The notes below the pieces were generated by a model, which saw nothing but the letters and a program-made list of their open reading frames with translations, was not told the origin of the DNA and did not search any database. A stretch of 18,163 nucleotides of DNA from contig JAGXRS010000461.1 of the NCBI GenBank assembly GCA_018335615.1, positions 1 to 18,163 on the forward strand, written 5' to 3'. The translations under genes and the position numbers were made by a program. Of this stretch, positions 7,065 to 14,041 are shown piece by piece (position 1 is the first letter of the stretch; every line of letters begins with the position of its first letter). This DNA is from Hydrogenophaga sp. (GTDB lineage Bacteria > Pseudomonadota > Gammaproteobacteria > Burkholderiales > Burkholderiaceae_C).

Positions 7065-8371
7065 GCGTTCTCCCGGCGCTTGATGTCGTTTTCAATGTCG
7101 GTCTGGATCACCGACCACCGGCGCATGAAGCCGCGTCGGGCCCCCTCGAACACGCCCCAGCCCACCAGCAGCACCACCAGACCGCCGATCCAGCTCAGGG
7201 CCTCCCGGGTGTGCAGCGTCAGGCCCAGGAACTTCACGCTGTCGCCCATGGCGGTGCTGAGCTGCAGGTGGTAGATCATCTCGATCAGCGCACCCGCGCC
7301 CGCCAGCATCAGCAGCGAGGCCAGTGTGAGGACGATGTAGCTCCCCGCCAGCTCGCGCAGCCGGCCGTAGGCCGCCACCCGCATGTTCATCATGATCAGG
7401 CTGGCAATGCCGCCCGGTGCGTACATCACCATGAACAGGAAGATCAGGCCCAGGTACAGCAGCCAGGCCCGTGTCAGCTCCGAGAACAGCACGAAGGCCA
7501 GCACCATCAGCACGCCCCCGATGATGGGGCCGAAGAAGAAGGTGGCGCCGCCCAGAAAGGTGAACAGCAGGTAGCCACCGGAGCGGATCGGCCCCACCAC
7601 CTCGGCGGTGACGATCTCGAACTGGATCGCCGCTAGGCCGCCCGAGATGCCGGCGAAGAAGCCCGCGATGATGAACGCGAAGTAGCGCACCATCTGCGTG
7701 TTGTAGCCAATGAACTCGACGCGCTCCGGGTTGTCGCGCACGGCGTTGAGGATGCGCCCCAGCGGTGTGCGGGTGAAGGCAAACATCAGCGCCACGCTCA
7801 CGAAGGTGTAGACCGCGATGAGGTAGTACACCTGCACACCCGGGCCGTAGGTGATGCCGAACACCGGGTCGCCCACCATGCGGTCGGCCGTGACGCCGGC
7901 CTCGCCGCCGAAGAACTCCGAGAACATCAGCGACATGGCAAACACCAGCTCGCCAAAGCCCAGGGTGATCATGGCGAACGTGGTGCCGGCTTTCTTGGTG
8001 GTGACGTAACCGAACAGCAAGGCGAAGAACAGGCCCGCCAGGCCGCCCACCAGGGGCACCAGGCTCACCGGCAGCGACAGCGCGCCCTCGGACACGCGCA
8101 GCAGGGCGTGGATCGCCATGTACGAGCCCAGACCGGTGTAGACCGCGTGGCCAAAGCTGAGCATGCCGCCCTGCCCCAGCAGCATGTTGTAGGACAGGCA
8201 GGCGATGATGGCGATGCCCATCTGCGCCAGCATGGAGATCGACAGGTTGCTGGTGAACACCTTCGGCGCCAGCAGCAGGACGATGGCGAACAGGGTCCAG
8301 GTCACCCAGCGGCCGACGTTGAAACGCCTGGCTGTGGTGGTCGTGGCGGGGGTGGTGGTGATGGTTGACAT
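7061..8371 (-). CDS. livM: ABC transporter permease, LivM-like, with C-terminal membrane extension
   Basis: A 436-residue inner-membrane permease of a HAAT-family importer. Family segments are LSYNMLLGQGGMLSFGHAVY (59-78), GTTFAMITLGFGEL (129-142) and the cytoplasmic coupling segment RTPLGRILNAVRDNPERVEFIG (about 201-222). The usual family end, MYAPGGI, falls at 316-322. About 114 residues follow, with two extra hydrophobic stretches (about 345-368 and 391-409) and a charged tail. The ATG at 8371 lies four bases beyond the LivH stop, and the gene's own stop overlaps the LivG start. The N-terminus is Thr-rich (MSTITTTPATTTTARR) before the first membrane segment. Confidence 0.93.
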   Translation of the reverse strand: MSTITTTPATTTTARRFNVGRWVTWTLFAIVLLLAPKVFTSNLSISMLAQMGIAIIACLSYNMLLGQGGMLSFGHAVYTGLGSYMAIHALLRVSEGALSLPVSLVPLVGGLAGLFFALLFGYVTTKKAGTTFAMITLGFGELVFAMSLMFSEFFGGEAGVTADRMVGDPVFGITYGPGVQVYYLIAVYTFVSVALMFAFTRTPLGRILNAVRDNPERVEFIGYNTQMVRYFAFIIAGFFAGISGGLAAIQFEIVTAEVVGPIRSGGYLLFTFLGGATFFFGPIIGGVLMVLAFVLFSELTRAWLLYLGLIFLFMVMYAPGGIASLIMMNMRVAAYGRLRELAGSYIVLTLASLLMLAGAGALIEMIYHLQLSTAMGDSVKFLGLTLHTREALSWIGGLVVLLVGWGVFEGARRGFMRRWSVIQTDIENDIKRRENA

Positions 8372-8375
8372 GGCG

Positions 8376-9401
8376 TCAGGTCTCCCGGGTGCCCAGCAGG
8401 CCCTTGGGCCGGAAGATCAGCACCAGAACCAGGAACAGGTAAGGCAGGATGGGCGCCACCTGCGAAATGGTGAGCCGCAGCACGGAGTTGTCCTGCCAGG
8501 CGTCGGAGAGTTGCAGGCCCATGCCGCGGAAAAGCCCGATCAGCGAGTGGTCCAGCGCGACCGCGAAGGTCTGCACCACGCCGATGATGATCGAAGCCAG
8601 GAAGGCGCCCGAGAGCGAACCCAGGCCCCCCACCACCACCACCACGAAGATCAGCGAGCCCAGCGTGGCCGCCATGGCCGGTTCGGTCACGAAGGTGCTG
8701 CCCCCGATGACGCCGGCCAGCCCCGCCAGGCCGGTGCCCGCGCCGAAGACCAGCATGAACACGCGGGGCACGTTGTGGCCCAGCGTCTCGACCGTCTCGG
8801 GGTGCGTCAGCGCAGCCTGGATCACCAGGCCGACGCGGGTGCGGGTGAGCAGCAGCCAGACGCTGATGAGCATCACCACCGCCACCAGCATCATGAAGGC
8901 GCGGGTGGCCGGGAACGGCGAGCAGATGGTCTGCACGGCGGCGCCGCACATCTCGGCCGGTGCCCGGCCCCAGACCAGGCTCAGGCCGTCGGTGGCGTGG
9001 CTGACGAGCGTGATCGCGGAACCTTGCAGCAGCTCGGGTGGGCGGAACTCCACCGCCGTGCGGCCCCAGATCAGCTGCACCAGCTCCAGGATGATGTAAG
9101 ACAGGCCGAAGGTGATCAGCAGCTCCGGCACATGCCCGAACTTGTGCACCTTGCGCAGGCTGACGCGCTCGAACAGGGCGCCCAGCAGGCCCACTGCCAG
9201 GGGGGCGACCAGCAGCGCCGGCCAGAAGCCCACGAGCTGACCGACCGAGTAGCCGATGTAGGCACCCAACATGTAGAAGCTCGCGTGGGCGAAGTTCAGG
9301 ACGCCCATCATGCTGAAGATCAGGGTGAGACCCGAACTCAGCATGAACAGCAGGAGCCCATAGCTCAACCCGTTGAGCATGGAGATGATGAAGAACTCCA
9401 C
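8376..9401 (-). CDS. livH: ABC transporter permease, LivH-like, GTG start
   Basis: A 341-residue permease partner of LivM. It opens with the family N-terminus EFFIISMLNGLSYGLLLFML and GVLNFAHASFYMLGAY (33-48). Further markers are ERVSLRKVHKFGHVPELLIT (about 78-97) and GGLGSLSGAFLASIIIG near the C-terminus. I chose GTG at 9399-9401: GGAAAG lies a few bases upstream and membrane segment 1 starts at once. The open frame extends upstream to 9491, but those 30 residues are polar and look spurious. An internal ATG at residue 8 is possible. The external loop at about 115-165 (GRTAVEFRPPELL...CGAAVQTICSPFP) seems longer than in typical LivH and holds two cysteines, Cys152 and Cys160. It is 157 bp beyond the binding-protein gene, with a stem-loop between. 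Confidence 0.92.
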   Translation of the reverse strand: MEFFIISMLNGLSYGLLLFMLSSGLTLIFSMMGVLNFAHASFYMLGAYIGYSVGQLVGFWPALLVAPLAVGLLGALFERVSLRKVHKFGHVPELLITFGLSYIILELVQLIWGRTAVEFRPPELLQGSAITLVSHATDGLSLVWGRAPAEMCGAAVQTICSPFPATRAFMMLVAVVMLISVWLLLTRTRVGLVIQAALTHPETVETLGHNVPRVFMLVFGAGTGLAGLAGVIGGSTFVTEPAMAATLGSLIFVVVVVGGLGSLSGAFLASIIIGVVQTFAVALDHSLIGLFRGMGLQLSDAWQDNSVLRLTISQVAPILPYLFLVLVLIFRPKGLLGTRET

Positions 9402-9408
9402 AGTCTGA

Positions 9409-9414
9409 CTTTCC
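9409..9414 (-). promoter_or_regulatory. Ribosome-binding site supporting the livH GTG start
   Basis: The minus strand reads GGAAAG seven bases before GTG at 9401. It is the only purine-rich site near the point where the hydrophobic N-terminus of LivH begins, and it argues against the longer 371-residue frame. Confidence 0.55.
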
Positions 9415-9505
9415 GGGCCTTCAGACAAGGCCCATGAGAACAAGTGAAATGAAACGCAACCCGTGCGGGGTCGCGTGCCGAAACAGGCCACTGGCTGGCC
9501 TACCC

Positions 9506-9547
9506 CCGGTCAGCCGCATCGGGCCGCCGGATGGTAAGGCCGACCGG
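9506..9547. other. Stem-loop between binding-protein and permease genes
   Basis: CCGGTCAGCC (9506-9515) pairs with GGCCGACCGG (9538-9547): ten pairs with one G-T or A-C exception depending on strand, and an inner partial CATC/GATG pairing. No T-run follows on the minus strand. Its place between a solute-binding-protein gene and its permease genes suits attenuation or mRNA-end protection, which often makes binding protein more abundant than permease. Function is inferred. Confidence 0.5.
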
Positions 9548-9550
9548 CCA

Positions 9551-9565
9551 CCCCTGGTTCAGGGG
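9551..9565. other. Small hairpin over the stop codon of the binding-protein gene
   Basis: CCCCTG (9551-9556) and CAGGGG (9560-9565) form a perfect six-pair stem around GTT. The TGA stop of the binding-protein gene (9559-9561) lies within it. Together with the larger stem-loop at 9506-9547 it makes a double 3' structure. Confidence 0.4.
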
Positions 9566-10788
9566 CGCTTCATCTGGCAGCTGGTGGGGGTGCTGGCCAC
9601 GTAGGCCGGGTATTCCTTCACAGGCACCAGCGTCATGCCGGTGTTCTCGGCGCTGTAGGGGTGCTTGGCGTCGGTCTTCTGCCAGCGGGTGATGTACAGC
9701 GGCTGCTGCAGCTGGTGGTCGAGCCGGCGCATCTCGACCTCGCCATTGAAGCCTTTGAACTTCAGGCCCGACAGGGCCGGCGCCACTTTCACCGGGTCGG
9801 TGGACTTGGCCTTGGCCATGGCGTCGCCCAGCGCGGTGTACACGTTGACGATGGCCGCGGTGTACATGTCGTCCTTGAAGCGCTGGTTGAATTCGGCCAT
9901 CCAGCCCTTCATGGGCTCACCCATGTTGTAGTGGTTGTAGGCCACCTGGTAGACGCGGCCCTCACCCCCCTTGCCCAGCGCGGTCGGCGTGCCGGTGACG
10001 CCGGTGTAGTAGGTGTAGAACTTGCCATCAAAACCGCCCTCGTTGGCCGCCTTCACCAGCAGCGCCAGGTCGGAACCCCAGTTGCCGGTGATCACGGTAT
10101 CCGCGCCCGAGGCCTTGATCTTGGCGATGTAGGGCGCGAAATCGCGCACCTGGGCCAGCGGGTGGAGTTCTTCGCCCACGATCTGCACGTCCGGGCGCTT
10201 GCTCTTGAGGTTGTCCTTGGCGAATTTGGCCACCTGGTGACCGTGCGAGTAATTCTGGTTGAACAGGTACACCTTCTTGATGTCGGGCTGGTCCTTCATG
10301 TAGGTGGTCAGCGCTTCCATCTTCATGGAGGTGTCGGCATCGAAGCGGAAATGCCAGTAGCTGCACTTGCTGTTGGTGAAGTCGGGGTCCACCGCGGCGT
10401 AGTTGAGGAAGATCACCTCCTTGCCGGGGTTGCGGGCGTTGTGGCGGTTCACCGCGTCGATCAGCGCACCGGCCACCGACGATCCGTTGCCCTGCGCCAG
10501 GTAGCGCACGCCCTGGTCGATGGCGGCCTGCATGGCGGTCAGGCTCTCGGCCGGGCTGAGCTTGTTGTCGAAGCCGACCACCTCGAACTTCACGCCGGCC
10601 GGGTTGTTCTGCGAGAACTTCTCGGCGAAGAACTGCCAGCTCTTGAGCTGGTTGTTGCCCACCGGGCCCATCAGCCCGGTCTGGGGATCAATCCAGGCGA
10701 TCTTGACGGTTTCGCCCTTTTGCGCGAAGGCGCTCGAAAGGGTCAGTGACAAAGCGGCGACAGCAATCGATTTGATAGCAAGGTTCAC
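9559..10788 (-). CDS. Periplasmic substrate-binding protein, LivK-type (paralogue 1), GTG start
   Basis: A 409-residue secreted binding protein of the type I fold (Peripla_BP_6). The N-terminus MNLAIKSIAVAALSLTLSSAFAQ is a clear signal peptide, likely cut after AFA (residue 22). The mature start is KGETVKIAWIDPQTGLMGPVG. Cys142 (NSKCSYWHF) and Cys404 (TSCQM) may form a disulphide, as the paralogue has both. GTG at 10788 is chosen for the AGGAGA six bases upstream and the immediate signal peptide. Long segments match the neighbouring binding protein (10935-12245), for example NYAA.DP..TN.KCS.WHFR.DADT, LNQNY/FNQNY.HG, RPDVQIVG.ELHP and TGNWGSDL. It should feed the LivHMGF-like transporter encoded next. 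The ligand is unknown; the neighbouring CoA ligase suggests an organic acid rather than an amino acid. Confidence 0.95.
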   Translation of the reverse strand: MNLAIKSIAVAALSLTLSSAFAQKGETVKIAWIDPQTGLMGPVGNNQLKSWQFFAEKFSQNNPAGVKFEVVGFDNKLSPAESLTAMQAAIDQGVRYLAQGNGSSVAGALIDAVNRHNARNPGKEVIFLNYAAVDPDFTNSKCSYWHFRFDADTSMKMEALTTYMKDQPDIKKVYLFNQNYSHGHQVAKFAKDNLKSKRPDVQIVGEELHPLAQVRDFAPYIAKIKASGADTVITGNWGSDLALLVKAANEGGFDGKFYTYYTGVTGTPTALGKGGEGRVYQVAYNHYNMGEPMKGWMAEFNQRFKDDMYTAAIVNVYTALGDAMAKAKSTDPVKVAPALSGLKFKGFNGEVEMRRLDHQLQQPLYITRWQKTDAKHPYSAENTGMTLVPVKEYPAYVASTPTSCQMKRP

Positions 10789-10793
10789 GACAG

Positions 10794-10799
10794 TCTCCT
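10794..10799 (-). promoter_or_regulatory. Ribosome-binding site deciding a GTG start
   Basis: The minus strand reads AGGAGA five bases before GTG at 10788. It fixes the start of the first binding protein at a GTG codon. Confidence 0.75.
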
Positions 10800-10805
10800 G
10801 GTTGA

Positions 10806-10831
10806 ATGAGGCGTTCAGCGTATCGCCTCAT
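10806..10831. repeat. Perfect 8-bp inverted repeat just upstream of the binding-protein gene
   Basis: ATGAGGCG (10806-10813) and CGCCTCAT (10824-10831) are perfect inverted copies separated by ten bases. The element ends about six bases before the ribosome-binding site of the binding-protein gene. It could be a 5'-leader hairpin affecting translation or mRNA stability, a processing site within the operon, or a protein operator at an internal promoter. I saw no convincing -35/-10 pair in the 146-bp gap from 10789 to 10934. Confidence 0.55.
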
Positions 10832-10934
10832 CTTCCCCGGGCCCTCAGGGATTGCCCCTAGACGCTATCGCGCAGGCGACTTCACGCTCCCACATCGCTA
10901 GCAAGGCGGACCACCGCCGGGGCCCGCCCGGCTG

Positions 10935-12245
10935 TCACGGACGCGCCATCTGGCAGCGCACCGGGCTGCTCAACTCGGCACCGTGCAGGAACTTGACCGG
11001 CGCGAAGGTATAGCCCGTGCCACCCGCGCTGCGGGGGTGCTGGGCATCCACCTTCTGCCAGCGCGAGATGTACTGCCCCTTCTGGAGCTGGTGGTCATCG
11101 GCCCGCAGATGCACCGGGCCGTTGAAGCCCTTGAAGATCATGCCGCTCAGGCGCGGCGCCACCCGGGCCGGGTCGGTGGAGCCAACATCGGCCATGGCCT
11201 GCGCCAGCATTTCGATACCGTCGTAACTCGCGTACACGGCCATGTCCTCGCCGTAGCGCTGGCGAAACGCGGCCGCCAGTTCACCGATGGGTCCTTCCTG
11301 GTTGCTGTGGTGGTAGGCCACCTGGTAGACCGGCATGCGCTCGCCCGTCTGTGCCAGCACCTCGGGCACGCCCTTGAGGCCGGGGTAGTAGGCGTAGAGC
11401 GGAATGGTGACGCCCTCTTTCTGCAGCGCGCGCACCAGGTCGCGCAGGTCCGAGCCCCAGTTGCCCGTGGCCAGCGCGTGCGCCCCGCTGGCCTTGACGC
11501 GCCGGGCGTAGCGGGTGAAGTCCACGCCCTGGAAGGGTGGGTGCAACTCGTCACCCACGATCTGCACGTCGGGCCGCTGCTGTGCCATGGCGTCACGGAA
11601 ATAGCGGGAAAACTGCTGGCCATGCGCATAGTTCTGGTTCAACAGGTAGACCGAATCCAGCCCCGGCTGCTCGGCCATGAAAGCCGTCAGCGCACGCATT
11701 TTCATGGCGGTGTCGGCGTCGATGCGGAAATGCCAGAAGCTGCATTTCTCGTTGGTCAGGGCCGGGTCCGTGGCGGCGTAGTTGATGTGGAGCACGGTCT
11801 GCTCGGGGTGGCGCTGGTTGTGGCGCGCCACCGCGTCCGAAATCGCCGCGGCCACACCCGACCCGTTGCCTTGCACGATGTAGCGAAAGCCCTGATCGAT
11901 CGCCACCTTCAACGCATTCAGGCTCTCCTGGGGTGAGCCCTTGTTGTCGAAACCCGCCACGATGAAGCGCAACCCGGCCGGGTTGCCCGCTCCGCTGCGG
12001 CGCTCAGCCATGAACTGCCAGCTGCGCAGGCTGTTGCGGCCAATATCGGCGGCTGGACCTGAGAGCGGATCAATAAAGGCCATGCGCACCGTCTGCCCGG
12101 CCAGGGGACCCGCCACCGACTCGGCCGCAGCGGCTGCAGCGCTGGCGCCCAGGACACCGTTCAGCAGCGCGATATGGAACAGGCGAACAGACCGCCCGAT
12201 GGGGCGCCGGAGGACAACCTGTGGGGATCGCATGGCGACCGGCAT
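10935..12245 (-). CDS. Periplasmic substrate-binding protein, LivK-type (paralogue 2)
   Basis: A 436-residue type I periplasmic binding protein, clearly paralogous to the one at 9559-10788. Shared blocks are GFDNKGSPQESLNALKVAID, QGNGSGVAAAISDAV, NYAATDPALTNEKCSFWHFR, RPDVQIVGDELHP, KASGAHALATGNWGSDL, DHQLQKGQYISRWQKVDAQH and C-terminal CQMARP. The cysteine pair is conserved (Cys168, Cys431). Residues 1-41 form a long, Arg-rich signal peptide (hydrophobic LFHIALLNGVLGASAAAAA). The ATG at 12243-12245 overlaps the synthetase TGA by one base (TGATG), implying coupled translation; ATG at 12233 is a good alternative. Neither start has a strong ribosome-binding site. Two binding proteins for one permease set suggests either a broader ligand range or a high/low-affinity pair. 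The open frame continues upstream to 12545, but that part is a shadow of the synthetase. Confidence 0.93.
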   Translation of the reverse strand: MPVAMRSPQVVLRRPIGRSVRLFHIALLNGVLGASAAAAAAESVAGPLAGQTVRMAFIDPLSGPAADIGRNSLRSWQFMAERRSGAGNPAGLRFIVAGFDNKGSPQESLNALKVAIDQGFRYIVQGNGSGVAAAISDAVARHNQRHPEQTVLHINYAATDPALTNEKCSFWHFRIDADTAMKMRALTAFMAEQPGLDSVYLLNQNYAHGQQFSRYFRDAMAQQRPDVQIVGDELHPPFQGVDFTRYARRVKASGAHALATGNWGSDLRDLVRALQKEGVTIPLYAYYPGLKGVPEVLAQTGERMPVYQVAYHHSNQEGPIGELAAAFRQRYGEDMAVYASYDGIEMLAQAMADVGSTDPARVAPRLSGMIFKGFNGPVHLRADDHQLQKGQYISRWQKVDAQHPRSAGGTGYTFAPVKFLHGAELSSPVRCQMARP

Positions 12246-13888
12246 CAGAGACCAGGCAGCACGTAGTCCTTGAGCTGCTGGCGCAGCGTCATTTTCTGCA
12301 TCTTGCCGGTGGCCCCCAGCGGGATGGCATCGAGAAAGACCACGTCGTCCGGCACCTGCCATTTGGCTATTCTGCCGTCGTAAAAGGCCAGCAGCTCGTC
12401 GCGCGTCACCTCGGCACCGGGCTTCTTCACCACCACCACAATCGGGCGCTCGTCCCACTTGGGATGCTTCATGCCGATGCAGGCGGCCATGGCCACGGCC
12501 GGGTGGGCCATGGCGATGTTTTCCACATCGATCGAACTGATCCACTCGCCGCCGGACTTGATCACGTCCTTGCTGCGGTCCGTGATCTGCATGAAGCCGT
12601 CGGCGTCGATGGTGGCCACGTCACCGGTGGGGAACCAGCCCTTGCCGTTGGCGTCGTAGCGCAGCGGGTCGCCGCCCTCGCCCTTGAAGTAGCTCGCGAT
12701 GATCCACGGGCCGCGCACCAGCAGGTCGCCATAGGCCTTGCCGTCCCACGGCAGCTCCTGGCCCGATTCGTCGACGATCTTCATGTCGACCCCGTACACC
12801 GCGCGGCCCTGCTTGAGCAGGATGCGGGTCTGCTCTTCGGGCGGCAGGGCCAGCTGCTCGTTCTTGAGCGTGCACACGGTGCCCAGGGGCGACATCTCGG
12901 TCATGCCCCAGGCGTGCAGCACGGCCACGCCGTACTGTTCGTTGAAGGCGTGGATCATGGCCGGCGGGCAGGCCGAGCCGCCAATCACCGTGCGCTTCAT
13001 GGAGCTGAAGGTCAGGCCGCCCGCCTGCATGTGCCCCAGCAGCATCTGCCAGACCGTGGGCACGCCCGCGGCCATGGTCACTTTTTCACCTTCCAGCAGT
13101 TCGTAGATGGACTTGCCGTCCATCGCCGGGCCGGGGAACACCAGCTTGCAGCCCACCGCCGCTGCCGAGTAGGGGATGCCCCAGGCGTTGACGTGGAACA
13201 TGGGCACCACGGGCAGCACGCAGTCGCGTGCGCTCAGGTTCAGGGAGTCGGGCAATGCGCCGCTGTAGGCGTGCAGGATGGTGGAGCGGTGCGAGTACAG
13301 CGCGGCCTTGGGGTTGCCGGTGGTGCCGCTGGTGTAGCACATGCTGGAGGCGCTGTTCTCGTCCAGCTCGGGCCACACATAGGTCTCGCTCTGGCCGCCC
13401 ATCCAGGCTTCGTAGCTGGTGAGGCCGGGAATGCCGGTGTCGGCCGGCAGCCTGTCGGCGTCGCACAAGGCGATCCAGTGCTTCACGCCCGGGCATTTGC
13501 CAGCCACGGCCTGGATCAGCGGCAGGAACGTGGTGTCAAAGCAGATGGCGCGGTCGTCGGCGTGGTTCACGATCCAGGCCAGCTGCTCGGGGTGCAGGCG
13601 CGGGTTGAGCGTGTGCAGCACGCGGCCGGTGCCGCTGACGCCGAAGTACAGCTCCAGGTGGCGGTAGCCGTTCCAGGCCAGCGTGGCCACGCGCTCGCCA
13701 AAGGACAGGTGCAGGCTGTCCAGCGCGTTGGCGACCTGGCGCGAGCGGCGCGCCACTTGCCCCCAGGTGGTGCGGTGGATGTCGCCCTCGACCCGGCGCG
13801 ACACGATCTCGCCGCTGGCGTGGTGCCGCTCGGCGTGGGTGATGAGCGACGAGATCAGCAGCGGCTGGCTTTGCATTTGTCCCAACAT
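12245..13888 (-). CDS. AMP-forming acyl-CoA synthetase (fatty-acid CoA ligase, AlkK/DmdB-like)
   Basis: A 547-residue member of the ANL superfamily that activates a carboxylic acid with ATP and CoA through an acyl-AMP. Motifs are in order: phosphate loop YTSGTTGNPKAALYSHRS (185-202), WGMTEMSPLG (327-336), TGD with Asp423, DRSKDVIKSGGEWISSIDVE (437-456, Arg438 hinge region) and catalytic Lys529 in PLGATGKMQK. The N-terminus MLGQMQSQPLLISSLITHA resembles medium/long-chain ligases of the AlkK and methylthiopropionyl-CoA ligase (DmdB) group; specificity cannot be settled by eye. The ATG at 13888 has AAGGAGA six or seven bases upstream. It is the first gene of the transporter cluster, overlaps the next gene by one base, and shares operator and leader with the beta-oxidation operon. 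This suggests it activates the imported substrate. Confidence 0.94.
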   Translation of the reverse strand: MLGQMQSQPLLISSLITHAERHHASGEIVSRRVEGDIHRTTWGQVARRSRQVANALDSLHLSFGERVATLAWNGYRHLELYFGVSGTGRVLHTLNPRLHPEQLAWIVNHADDRAICFDTTFLPLIQAVAGKCPGVKHWIALCDADRLPADTGIPGLTSYEAWMGGQSETYVWPELDENSASSMCYTSGTTGNPKAALYSHRSTILHAYSGALPDSLNLSARDCVLPVVPMFHVNAWGIPYSAAAVGCKLVFPGPAMDGKSIYELLEGEKVTMAAGVPTVWQMLLGHMQAGGLTFSSMKRTVIGGSACPPAMIHAFNEQYGVAVLHAWGMTEMSPLGTVCTLKNEQLALPPEEQTRILLKQGRAVYGVDMKIVDESGQELPWDGKAYGDLLVRGPWIIASYFKGEGGDPLRYDANGKGWFPTGDVATIDADGFMQITDRSKDVIKSGGEWISSIDVENIAMAHPAVAMAACIGMKHPKWDERPIVVVVKKPGAEVTRDELLAFYDGRIAKWQVPDDVVFLDAIPLGATGKMQKMTLRQQLKDYVLPGL

Positions 13889-13893
13889 GGGAA

Positions 13894-13900
13894 TCTCCTT
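13894..13900 (-). promoter_or_regulatory. Strong ribosome-binding site of the acyl-CoA synthetase
   Basis: AAGGAGA on the minus strand, five bases before the ATG at 13888. The surrounding 14 bases (13890-13903) are identical to 5205-5218 before the beta-oxidation operon, with the spacing to ATG one base longer here. Confidence 0.8.
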
Positions 13901-13923
13901 GGAGTGCGTTTTTGATCAGAAAA

Positions 13924-13935
13924 GAACAAGCGTTC
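13924..13935. promoter_or_regulatory. Second GAAC-N4-GTTC dyad operator
   Basis: GAACAAGCGTTC has perfect GAAC/GTTC arms. With one flanking base each side it matches the 5266-5279 site at 12 of 14 positions. It lies 36 bases upstream of the synthetase start, where a repressor would block initiation or early elongation of the transporter cluster. No clear -35/-10 pair could be fixed here. Confidence 0.55.
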
Positions 13936-13965
13936 GCATCATGCCGCAGTCGGTTCTGGGCTGGC

Positions 13966-13983
13966 ATCGGGGTTGCGCCCGAT
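13966..13983. repeat. Short inverted repeat in the divergent promoter region
   Basis: ATCGGG (13966-13971) and CCCGAT (13978-13983) are perfect inverted copies with six bases between. They sit in the 153-bp gap between the synthetase and the selO remnant. In DNA this rich in G and C, a six-base repeat may be chance. Confidence 0.25.
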
Positions 13984-14041
13984 ACCCGGCCCGATCACCT
14001 TCCCGCCCGTGCGTTCAAGTCGTCTCGGGGACAATGACCCC

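Noticed and set aside
5493..12245. Leucine/isoleucine/valine transport as the function of the transporter
   Set aside because: Family membership is clear, but the linked CoA ligase and the operator shared with beta-oxidation argue against an amino-acid ligand, so no substrate is assigned.
12246..12545. N-terminal extension of the second binding protein to 536 residues
   Set aside because: The extra residues are Arg/Gly/His-rich, lie inside the synthetase in another frame, and precede a good signal peptide; the real start is at 12245 or 12233.
12221..13915. Plus-strand open frame of 564 codons over the synthetase
   Set aside because: Antisense shadow of a gene with all ANL-family motifs; it has no family motif of its own.
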